Assembly: GCA_002409405.1 (NCBI GenBank)
Contig: DHNG01000043.1
Span: forward strand, 155,174 to 183,374
Length of the DNA stretch: 28,201 bases
Source: Flavobacteriales bacterium UBA5422
Lineage (GTDB): Bacteria > Bacteroidota > Bacteroidia > Flavobacteriales_D > Crocinitomicaceae
Reading direction: 5' to 3'
Under the pieces are notes generated by a model. It was given only the letters and a program-made list of their open reading frames with translations. It was not told the DNA's origin and did no database searches. Below are positions 1 through 7,151 of the stretch, piece after piece (the stretch's first letter is position 1; each line of letters begins with the position of its first letter). The position numbers and the translations under genes are program-made.

Positions 1-98
1 TGATAATTGATAATTCTAACATTCATAAGTGAAATAAAAACAACATTTCCACGTTAATAACTTCGGTATATCTCCATCATTCTCCATTCAGAATCGCA

Positions 99-106
99 TA
101 CCTTTG
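99..106 (+). promoter_or_regulatory. Candidate -7 box (TACCTTTG) of the AsmA-like gene
   Basis: TACCTTTG fits the Bacteroidota -7 consensus TAnnTTTG exactly. It ends 6 nt before the ATG at 113, so transcription would begin almost at the start codon. No TTG is present at the expected -33 distance, so support is only partial. Confidence 0.4.
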
Positions 107-112
107 TTATCA

Positions 113-2785
113 ATGACAAAAAAACGAATAATCCGTATCTTGAAATGGTTCTTCGGAATTGTTATCGGAATCGTTTTGCTCATTACCGGCGGCCTGTATT
201 ACTTTAAGGATGAGATCATCGGGATGGTACTCGACGAAGTAAATGCCCATCTGAAAGCAAAAGTTCAGGTAGAACATGTCGACATTGCTTTCTGGAGCAG
301 TTTCCCCAATCTATCGGTCGATTTTGATCACGTATTTATACAGGATACGTATGAATATGCAACCTCAAAAGACACCTTGTTTTATTCGGATAAAATCCGA
401 CTGCGCTTTAACCCCATGGATATCTGGCGGGAAGAATACCGTCTCAAACGCATTGATATTTATCCCGGAACACTGCAACTCAAGGTAGACGATAATGGAA
501 TGCCGAATTACGATATTTTGAAGGAAACCTCCGACAACACTGAAACAGAGTTTGAATTTGACCTTCAAAAAGTAAATATTGACAACTTGCGTTTTTCCTA
601 TACCAACAGGCAAATCAATCATCGATATGCAACAGATCTCGTCACAACAGAGCTGGAAGGAAAATTTGCGGAGAAAGTGTTTACCCTGCACGCCAAATGC
701 AGTCAAGTGGTAAGGGAAACCCGGAGCGGACGGGTGAATTTTGTTTCCGATAAAGCGGTTGATCTGGATATCAATCTTGCAATTGACCAAAACAAAGGAA
801 CGCTGGATATTCCACTTACAACAATCTACATCGCCAAGCTTCCGTTTCAATTCTCCGGATTTTTGAGTCCCGACAACATGAAATTCAGTATTGAGGCGAA
901 AAAGCTGGCGCTGACAGACGTCGCCAACAATTTTTCCATGAAAGAAGTGGAGCATGTGAAAAAATATTCCGGAACAGGTGCTGTCAATTTTCACCTGCTT
1001 ATTGAGGACAATCGAACAGATAACATTCCCGTCGCGGTGGATTGTGAATTTGGCGTGAACAATGGAAAGCTGATTGAACCAACTCAAAACATCCAGATCA
1101 GCGGGCTACGTTTGGATGGGAAATATACAAATAACAAAGGAAAGGGGAATGAATACCTATTGTTGAATAACATTCACTTTCAAACCAAAACAGGTCCGTT
1201 TCAGGGAAATCTGAAAGTAAGTGAATTCAATGCTCCGCGATTTGAGGGTCACGCCAACGGGAACCTGGATTTAGCCGCTGTACATCTGCTCTTCCCGGTA
1301 CCAACGGTTGACAAGTTAGGAGGAAATCTGGTCGTCAACACGACCTTTAATGTGCAATCATTACCCAAAGAAAACGGGAAAACAGCTTTTCACATTCTTC
1401 AGTGTGAAGGAGGAGTAGAATTGGTCAATAATTTCGTTCAGCTAATCGATGACCGGCGTTATTTTCACAGTATCAACGGTGCTATATTTTTGAAAAACAA
1501 TGACGTTGGAGTTAATGGATTGTCTGTTAAACTGGGGAATTCTGATTTGAATCTGAACGGGATGTTTACCAACCTCATCGGTTATTTTAAAGGAGAAAGT
1601 AAGCTACAGGCAACAATAGATGTAAACAGTACGACGATTCGTGTTGAAGATTTGGGAACAACCAGCAAAGAGGTTCAAAAACAGACCAACGCACCAAGAG
1701 CGTATGTATTACCTCACCTGATTGAAGGAAAATTAAAGCTGGCAGTTGGCAGGTTGAGTTATGAAGGGCATGCGTTTGAGCAAATTCAGGGCAACTTATT
1801 TTTGAGTGACCGAACGTTAAGTTTCAATGACATTAAATTTAAAACCTCCGGGGCCAATGTTACCGGATCTGTTAAAATCAAGGAACAATCGGAAGAGTAT
1901 TTCCAGACAGTGAGTACGTTGAGTTCTTCCAATATTCAACTAAAACAGTTGATGAAAGACTGGAACAACTTTACACAAACAGTGATTCGTGATGAACACA
2001 TCTCCGGTCAGGCAGCTGCACATTTGTACCTGGATGCACCATTTGATCTGCGTACGGGATCCAATTTTAAACAGGTCAAAGCCGACCTGCAATTGAAAAT
2101 AGAAAGCGGGCGACTAAAGGGTGTGGAAGCATTTAAAGAAATTGTCGAAAGTTTAAAAACTCCGGCAGCTAAATTGGTACTGGGATCCGGAAACATCAAA
2201 AGTCTGGGTGATAAATTGTCAGATCTGAAATTCGAAACCCTCGAAAACACACTCACCATTCGCGACGGAGTAATTACCATTCCTGAAATGAAAATCAATT
2301 CGTCGGCATTGAACATCGAAACCAGGGGAACGCATACATTTGACAACAAGATTGATTACCGTTTCTCTTTCCGTTTGCGTGATCTGAAAGAGAAAAAGAC
2401 TTCCGAATTCGGTGAAATTGTTGACGACAACACCGGTATGATTGTCTATCTGCGTATGTTCGGAACGATTAGTAACCCACAATTCGAATGGGATAAAGAT
2501 TCTAAAGTTGCCGATCGAAAAGCATACATTGAACAGGAAAAGCAAACGGTAAAAAGCATGCTGAAAAGTGATCTGGGGTTGTTCAAAAAAGACTCAACCG
2601 TTCAACACTACCAGGAGGTTAAAAAACCGAAAGAGATCCTGGAAGTTCAATACGGTGAAGACAAGCAGCAAACCGAAGAATTTGAGCAGGAAAAGAAGAA
2701 AAAAGATTCTAAACTGAACAACTTCCTCAAGAAGATGGAACAGGAAGACAAAAGCCGAAAAAAGGTAGAAGTTGAATTTGAATAA
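113..2785 (+). CDS. AsmA-like inner-membrane/periplasmic protein
   Basis: This encodes an 890-aa protein of the AsmA/TamB-like group. The family consists of long beta-rich periplasmic proteins anchored by one N-terminal helix and linked to outer-membrane homeostasis and lipid transport. A single hydrophobic segment at about residues 8-30 follows a Lys/Arg-rich start, giving an N-in topology. The rest alternates short beta strands in the way typical of AsmA, with the AsmA C-terminal-like region at roughly residues 550-800. The last 70 or so residues are highly charged (Lys/Glu/Gln-rich) and probably unstructured or helical. I chose the ATG at 113 over an in-frame TTG at 104, because that TTG lies inside a promoter-like TACCTTTG box at 99-106. 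The gene stands alone and converges on the next gene with a 10-nt gap. The family call is from overall pattern; the substrate is unknown. Confidence 0.8.
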   Translation: MTKKRIIRILKWFFGIVIGIVLLITGGLYYFKDEIIGMVLDEVNAHLKAKVQVEHVDIAFWSSFPNLSVDFDHVFIQDTYEYATSKDTLFYSDKIRLRFNPMDIWREEYRLKRIDIYPGTLQLKVDDNGMPNYDILKETSDNTETEFEFDLQKVNIDNLRFSYTNRQINHRYATDLVTTELEGKFAEKVFTLHAKCSQVVRETRSGRVNFVSDKAVDLDINLAIDQNKGTLDIPLTTIYIAKLPFQFSGFLSPDNMKFSIEAKKLALTDVANNFSMKEVEHVKKYSGTGAVNFHLLIEDNRTDNIPVAVDCEFGVNNGKLIEPTQNIQISGLRLDGKYTNNKGKGNEYLLLNNIHFQTKTGPFQGNLKVSEFNAPRFEGHANGNLDLAAVHLLFPVPTVDKLGGNLVVNTTFNVQSLPKENGKTAFHILQCEGGVELVNNFVQLIDDRRYFHSINGAIFLKNNDVGVNGLSVKLGNSDLNLNGMFTNLIGYFKGESKLQATIDVNSTTIRVEDLGTTSKEVQKQTNAPRAYVLPHLIEGKLKLAVGRLSYEGHAFEQIQGNLFLSDRTLSFNDIKFKTSGANVTGSVKIKEQSEEYFQTVSTLSSSNIQLKQLMKDWNNFTQTVIRDEHISGQAAAHLYLDAPFDLRTGSNFKQVKADLQLKIESGRLKGVEAFKEIVESLKTPAAKLVLGSGNIKSLGDKLSDLKFETLENTLTIRDGVITIPEMKINSSALNIETRGTHTFDNKIDYRFSFRLRDLKEKKTSEFGEIVDDNTGMIVYLRMFGTISNPQFEWDKDSKVADRKAYIEQEKQTVKSMLKSDLGLFKKDSTVQHYQEVKKPKEILEVQYGEDKQQTEEFEQEKKKKDSKLNNFLKKMEQEDKSRKKVEVEFE

Positions 2786-2795
2786 AAGCAGGGAT

Positions 2796-3284
2796 TTATT
2801 CTCCCATACATTTAGAAGCAATTTCAAACAATACATCTTCCGACATACTCATTGCTTGAAAAGGTGTCGTGTACACTTTCATAATTTCTTCCAGAGCGCA
2901 CGGACAATAAACAGAAGCATCAATACCGGAACCAATCAATTCTTCCGAACATCCTTCGATGAATGCTACTTTTGTCTCGTCTGTCCATTTCAGGAAAATA
3001 TCGTCACCTGTTGTCTCCGCAATCTGGAAAATACACTCTTCCGCAACTGTGTTCAGTTCGTCATCCGTCATCTGGTCAATGTATTCTGCGTCCGGATACA
3101 GTACCATGATTTTTTCCATTGTACAGTTACAATACTGCAAAGCGCCTTCAGGAGTAAAGTAGCTTTGGGCCTCCCCTACGCAACTTTCCACAAAAATTTC
3201 GATATCCGACTTGCTCCATTTCTGTGCCGAAGCCACATTTGGTAATACAAGCACTGAAACGGCGATAAAAAGTAGTTTTTTCAT
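2796..3284 (-). CDS. Exported protein with duplicated CxC cysteine motif
   Basis: This encodes a 162-aa protein of unknown function. The N-terminus is a classic signal peptide (MKKLLFIAVSVLVLPNVASA, cleavage before QKW), so the mature protein is periplasmic or secreted. The mature part consists of two similar halves of about 60 residues. Each begins W-S/T, then F-V/I-E-S/G-C, then Y-C-x-C followed by E-x-I-M, and closes with A-x-x-C. Each half therefore has four cysteines in matching positions, suggesting disulfides or metal binding in the oxidising periplasm. An upstream in-frame extension (start at 3338) was rejected because the signal peptide begins exactly at 3284 and a good promoter lies immediately before it. 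The gene is convergent with the AsmA-like gene and monocistronic. I do not recognise the family. Confidence 0.8.
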   Translation of the reverse strand: MKKLLFIAVSVLVLPNVASAQKWSKSDIEIFVESCVGEAQSYFTPEGALQYCNCTMEKIMVLYPDAEYIDQMTDDELNTVAEECIFQIAETTGDDIFLKWTDETKVAFIEGCSEELIGSGIDASVYCPCALEEIMKVYTTPFQAMSMSEDVLFEIASKCMGE

Positions 3285-3289
3285 ATGGA

Positions 3290-3322
3290 CAAATGTACAC
3301 TGATTTTTGATAGGAAAAACAA
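3290..3322 (-). promoter_or_regulatory. Promoter of the CxC exported protein
   Basis: On the minus strand TTG (3322-3320) is followed by 22 nt and then TACATTTG (3297-3290), a full match to the Bacteroidota -33/-7 consensus. The -7 box ends 5 nt before the ATG, implying a near-leaderless transcript. Confidence 0.6.
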
Positions 3323-3446
3323 AATATTTTACACCCACCCCTCCCCGATTGCTTTTGTCCGTATTACTTCCATATAAACACTATGAGAAATCATGTAAAT
3401 TCATTCACCTAAGTTGGATTTTTCATTATTATTACAACATATAACA

Positions 3447-4256
3447 ATGAAAATGAATAAAATTGACTTTAAAGAATTGGTGAGCTCCTTTCAAGAATTT
3501 GCTTCTCTTTCACAAAAAGGAAAAGGTAGCGTATCAACTGAGTCTATTAAGCAAAATTTTAATTTTGAAAAATATCTGACTGCCTTTAGTGCAATTGATC
3601 GTTATTGTTATGTAGTAGCTGATGTTACTCAATTAAAAATAATAAAAGCAGGAGGTTCATTTACGCAAATGACGGGCTATGAGGTAAGTGAATTTGAAAA
3701 CAAATCCTATCATAAATTATTAAAAGTCCATTCATTGAGGGATTTAATCCGTGGAGCACTTGGCGGTTCAAAGTATTACAAATACCTCTATTCACAACCT
3801 CCGGAAAACAGATACTTTATTAAAGCGAATAGAACTGTAGACATAAAGTGTAAAAATGGAACAAAACTCCATTGCTTAGCTCAAAGTATTCCTATTGCAT
3901 TTAATGAAAAAATGGAACCTGTCTTTTTTCTCAATATTCTTAGTGATTTATCACAAATAAAGACTGAAAACAGCTATAGTCATTACATTGTAGATGCAAG
4001 TAACGAGGAAAAAATTATTACAATACCGGTTCAATTCAGCAAAAAAATCCATGCTAATTCCAATAGTATTTTATCATTGGCAGAAATTCGGGTATTACAA
4101 TTATTGGCCAGGGGAAATTCCAGCAAACAAATTGCAGACAGCTTATTCATAAGTGAACATACGGTGAAAAATCATCGGAAGAGCATGTTGAAAAAATATG
4201 AATGTCATTCTTCTGCCGAATTAGTACAACGGGCGTTAAAGGATGGAATTATCTAA
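3447..4256 (+). CDS. PAS-LuxR type transcriptional regulator
   Basis: This encodes a 269-aa DNA-binding regulator. Residues of about 45-165 look like a PAS-type sensory fold: a short strand, then a 'GGSFTQMTGYE' segment as in many PAS domains, and a closing strand ending 'FFLNILSDLSQ'. Residues of about 205-265 form a LuxR/GerE helix-turn-helix, with 'LSLAEIRVLQLLARGNSSKQ' and 'ISEHTVKNHRKSMLKKY' carrying the conserved Glu, Leu, Gly, Ile-Ala and Thr-Val-Lys-x-His positions. There is no receiver domain with a phosphorylatable Asp, so it is not an ordinary response regulator; the PAS ligand is unknown. The start is ATG 3447 (ATG 3453 is also possible); the upstream TTG frame is not needed. It lies 103 nt before a secreted propeller gene that has its own promoter, so it could be a local regulator, but that is inference. 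Confidence 0.85.
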   Translation: MKMNKIDFKELVSSFQEFASLSQKGKGSVSTESIKQNFNFEKYLTAFSAIDRYCYVVADVTQLKIIKAGGSFTQMTGYEVSEFENKSYHKLLKVHSLRDLIRGALGGSKYYKYLYSQPPENRYFIKANRTVDIKCKNGTKLHCLAQSIPIAFNEKMEPVFFLNILSDLSQIKTENSYSHYIVDASNEEKIITIPVQFSKKIHANSNSILSLAEIRVLQLLARGNSSKQIADSLFISEHTVKNHRKSMLKKYECHSSAELVQRALKDGII

Positions 4257-4309
4257 AAATAGTAGCATTAAACAGATCGTTTAGAATCAAATATGACTAC
4301 AAAGGGCTA

Positions 4310-4340
4310 TTGTGAGTGGTCTTAAACGGAAGTAGTTTTG
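4310..4340 (+). promoter_or_regulatory. Promoter of the SBBP propeller gene
   Basis: TTG at 4310-4312, a 20-nt spacer and TAGTTTTG at 4333-4340 match the Bacteroidota housekeeping promoter in both elements and spacing. The start codon is 19 nt downstream of the -7 box. Confidence 0.65.
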
Positions 4341-4359
4341 ACAAAAATTACTGACAATT

Positions 4360-5997
4360 ATGAAAAGAACATTCCTTACCGCTTTGTGTTTAACACTATT
4401 CCATTTAGCTTACTCACAGAATCCTTATGCCAATTTTGAATGGGCGGTAAAGGCCGGTGGAACAGATTACGATTATCCGACCTCTATCGCTACAGATCAA
4501 CAGGGAAACAGTTATGTAACTGGTTATTTCCGGGGAACTTCTACTTTTGGAAGTACTACGTTGACTGCTTCAGGATATGAAGCTTTTTTTATTGCGAAAC
4601 TGAATGCACAAGGCCAATTTCTATGGACAGTAAAGGCTGAAATGACTGAAGTTGGTCAGGATTATAGCAACACTATTGCTGTTGATAATCAAGGTAATTG
4701 TTATATAGCCGGTAATTTCAGAGGTACTGCAACATTCGGAAACAACACCATGACCACGGCTACTGATGCAACAGATGGTTTTGTTGCCAAGCTAGACGCT
4801 CAGGGTCAGTTTATCTGGTCTGTACAAATGGCTGGAGAAGCATCCAATTGGACCGTCGCTAAAGCAATTACTGTGGATGATCAGGGAAATAGCTATGTCA
4901 CAGGAATTTTTAAATATGATTTCGCCATTGTTACTTTTGGAACTACCACACTCACAGGTAGTGACACTAGAAATGGTTTTTTTACCAAACTAAATTCACA
5001 AGGACAATTCTTATGGGCCGTGAAAGCAAAAGGTGTTGATGCAAATCATCAATTTGCTATGGGTATTGCTGCAGACACAGAAGGAAACAGCTATGCAACC
5101 GGAATTTTTTATGAGACAGCAACATTTGGAACAATAACGGTTTCAGGTTCAGGTTATGCTATTTTCATTACCAAGCTGAATCCGCAAGGAGAATATCTGT
5201 GGGCAGTGAATGCAGGAGGATCAGACAATAATAATGACAGAGGTAATGGAATTGCTGTTGATAATCAAGGAAACAGTTATGTAACTGGGGAATTTTCCGG
5301 AACAGCAGCGTTTGGAAATCTTTCGCTGACCAGCGCAGGACAACGCGATATTTTTGTTACCAAATTAGATCCACAAGGGCAGTTTATCTGGGCAACTTCG
5401 GCAGGAGGAACGGACTATGATGAAGGCAATGAAATTGTGGTTGATGCCTTTGGGAACAGTTATGTAGTAGGGGTGTTTGCTTCAGGAACAGCTGTTTTTG
5501 GAAATACTACGTTGACAGTCTCCGGTGCACGTGAAGGATATATTGCCAAGCTAAATCCACAGGGGCAATTTGTCGAAGCAGCAAAAGTAGATGAAAATAA
5601 CATTATGTCTATTGATCTGGACGGACAGGGAATTGGTTATATAACGGGGTGGCTGGGAGGCCCCTCTACCTTTGGTAATACAACTCTTACGCAGTCCGGT
5701 GGTGGCGATATTTATGTCGCTAAATTATCAGAATCTCTGGTTGGTTTATCTGAAGAGAAGTACACACATCTTTCTGTCCTGCCAAATCCGGGGAACGGCA
5801 TCTATACCATTTTAGCAGACGAGTCAACCGATATGAAAGCAATAAAAATACATTCCGTTTCAGGGCAATTGGTTTTAGAGACTTTCCTTTCAGGAGAACA
5901 TACTACGATTGATATTTCTGATCAACCGAACGGTATTTATTTATTGCATGCAGACGGTCAACATACGGTTTACAATTATAAATTGATAAAACAGTAA
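4360..5997 (+). CDS. Secreted SBBP-repeat propeller protein with T9SS type A sorting domain
   Basis: This encodes a 545-aa surface or secreted protein. Residues 1-20 form a signal peptide ending AYSQ. Residues of about 24-460 contain seven tandem repeats of roughly 60 aa, each running 'I-A-x-D-x-Q-G-N-S-Y-V-T-G', then 'T-F-G-x-x-T-L-T', then 'F-x-x-K-L-x-x-Q-G-Q-F-x-W'. This is the SBBP (beta-propeller) repeat signature, and seven copies suggest one closed seven-bladed propeller. The seventh copy is degenerate and lacks the final Gly-Gln-Phe-x-Trp. Residues of about 470-545 are a T9SS type A C-terminal domain (LPNPGNG near its start, then a 'S-G-Q-L-V' strand and 'NGIYLL'), which directs export across the outer membrane by the type IX system and is normally cleaved. 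The ligand is unknown. A lipoprotein gene follows after 105 nt with no obvious terminator between. Confidence 0.88.
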   Translation: MKRTFLTALCLTLFHLAYSQNPYANFEWAVKAGGTDYDYPTSIATDQQGNSYVTGYFRGTSTFGSTTLTASGYEAFFIAKLNAQGQFLWTVKAEMTEVGQDYSNTIAVDNQGNCYIAGNFRGTATFGNNTMTTATDATDGFVAKLDAQGQFIWSVQMAGEASNWTVAKAITVDDQGNSYVTGIFKYDFAIVTFGTTTLTGSDTRNGFFTKLNSQGQFLWAVKAKGVDANHQFAMGIAADTEGNSYATGIFYETATFGTITVSGSGYAIFITKLNPQGEYLWAVNAGGSDNNNDRGNGIAVDNQGNSYVTGEFSGTAAFGNLSLTSAGQRDIFVTKLDPQGQFIWATSAGGTDYDEGNEIVVDAFGNSYVVGVFASGTAVFGNTTLTVSGAREGYIAKLNPQGQFVEAAKVDENNIMSIDLDGQGIGYITGWLGGPSTFGNTTLTQSGGGDIYVAKLSESLVGLSEEKYTHLSVLPNPGNGIYTILADESTDMKAIKIHSVSGQLVLETFLSGEHTTIDISDQPNGIYLLHADGQHTVYNYKLIKQ

Positions 5998-6102
5998 ATC
6001 GTCCTGAAAGAGGTTGGCAGATCTTTAGTTAATCCATTCCTATCAAATACAATTTACAGCAACTCATAAAAATATAGATACTAAAAATTAATTATCGATT
6101 CA

Positions 6103-6825
6103 ATGAAAAAAATACAATCAACCAGGTTATTGACAAGCATCTTACTCCTTTCATTGCTTGTTGCTTCAGGATGCAAAAAAAGTAAAAAAGGAGTGCTGGA
6201 AATTCGAGAGTACCAATACCACATTTTTGATGACGGCTTGGGAGGACAATTTGTCGGAGCAGAAACAGGTAACGGTTCATTTTATTGTGTTGTAGCTGGA
6301 GATGAAATTGCTATGCAGGATGGAGAAAGTGTTACTGTATTGGAGTCTTCTTATCCTGGTTTTGCAGATGTTTACAGGGAATATGTGTATCATGCCGATG
6401 AATCACTCAAAAGTTTGGGATATAAACACAAAAATAAGGGGTCTGAAATGACAACACCTTATGGCACATATCCGTTTTATACTTCTCAGAAAGAAAACAG
6501 CAGTGTTCCGGGAAGTAACAGCGGGTTTGGTATTATTTCAGGAAAATGGGAACATGAATCGACAGGATTTACCGTATGGATAGACAATGATAAATCGGGA
6601 AGCGGAATGGTCATTGTCAATGGTACAGCAATGCCGGATGGCGCTGTCGGAGGCTATTCTATGAAAGAAATCACCAATGCGGGAGGAAATACATACCGCT
6701 TTCTAAACCGCATTTATGATTACAACAACAATGGCACCTGGACAGACGGCGGTTACTTGCAACTGGAAGTGAGTGAAGACGGAGCAACATTTACCCTGGG
6801 AGGACAAACCTATAACCGTATCTGA
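6103..6825 (+). CDS. Lipoprotein of unknown function
   Basis: This encodes a 240-aa lipoprotein. The signal peptide ends in a lipobox, V-A-S-G-C, with Cys24 as the predicted lipidation site; it is followed by Lys-rich residues (KKSKKG), as is common in Bacteroidota outer-membrane lipoproteins. The mature part is rich in Gly, Tyr and Asp/Asn and reads as a beta-sandwich or beta-barrel-like fold with no motif I recognise. A stretch near residues 185-225 has alternating aromatic and Gly/Asn residues (NRIYDYNNNGTWTDGGYLQL), consistent with surface strands. It follows the SBBP gene on the same strand after 105 nt and is closed by a terminator at about 6884-6914, so the two may share a transcript. 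Confidence 0.75.
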   Translation: MKKIQSTRLLTSILLLSLLVASGCKKSKKGVLEIREYQYHIFDDGLGGQFVGAETGNGSFYCVVAGDEIAMQDGESVTVLESSYPGFADVYREYVYHADESLKSLGYKHKNKGSEMTTPYGTYPFYTSQKENSSVPGSNSGFGIISGKWEHESTGFTVWIDNDKSGSGMVIVNGTAMPDGAVGGYSMKEITNAGGNTYRFLNRIYDYNNNGTWTDGGYLQLEVSEDGATFTLGGQTYNRI

Positions 6826-7151
6826 GGGAACCGGTCTTCATTTCAGAAAATAAAGAGATTAAACCGGAACTACTACAACGAAGAGAGATCTCCATCAACG
6901 GGGTCTCTTTTTTTGTTAACACTTGTTCATTCCGTTTGAAAGATACCTCTTCCTCACACTACAAATCACTCCATGGCGGTATTTTCCGAGGGGAAAAAGT
7001 GCGCTATGTTTGTTTCATTATTTAAACATCTGTATATAAAGTATTTAAAACTGAATTTTATGACCTGATCAACTACGATTAACTCGCCTAACTAAACATT
7101 TAACACTATTTACACAAATACAACTATTTGTAACAATTAATCAACATTTGT
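6826..7151. other. 326-nt intergenic region
   Basis: Apart from the terminator at 6884-6914 I see no gene here. There is one exact TAnnTTTG box (TATGTTTG, 7005-7012) without a clear -33 partner; if used it gives a 5' leader of about 130 nt for the next gene. The last 100 nt are very AT-rich. A near-match AACATTTG (7143-7150) abuts the downstream ATG. Confidence 0.5.
6884..6914 (+). terminator. Rho-independent terminator after the lipoprotein
   Basis: A 9-bp stem (6884-6892 with 6900-6908, including two G-T pairs) closes a 7-nt loop and runs straight into seven T residues (6908-6914). It lies about 60 nt after the lipoprotein stop. Confidence 0.75.

Noticed and set aside
365..1087. Long antisense frame (240 codons) inside the AsmA-like gene
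   Set aside because: No signal, motif or promoter, and composition is that of the complement of a real gene; the sense strand has clear protein features.
2781..2801. AATAAA ... TTTATT inverted repeat between the two convergent genes as a terminator
   Set aside because: The stem is only 6 A-T pairs, too weak to support on sequence alone.
2772..3245. Plus-strand frame opposite the CxC exported protein
   Set aside because: It is cysteine- and histidine-littered shadow sequence; the minus strand has a signal peptide, promoter and internal duplication.
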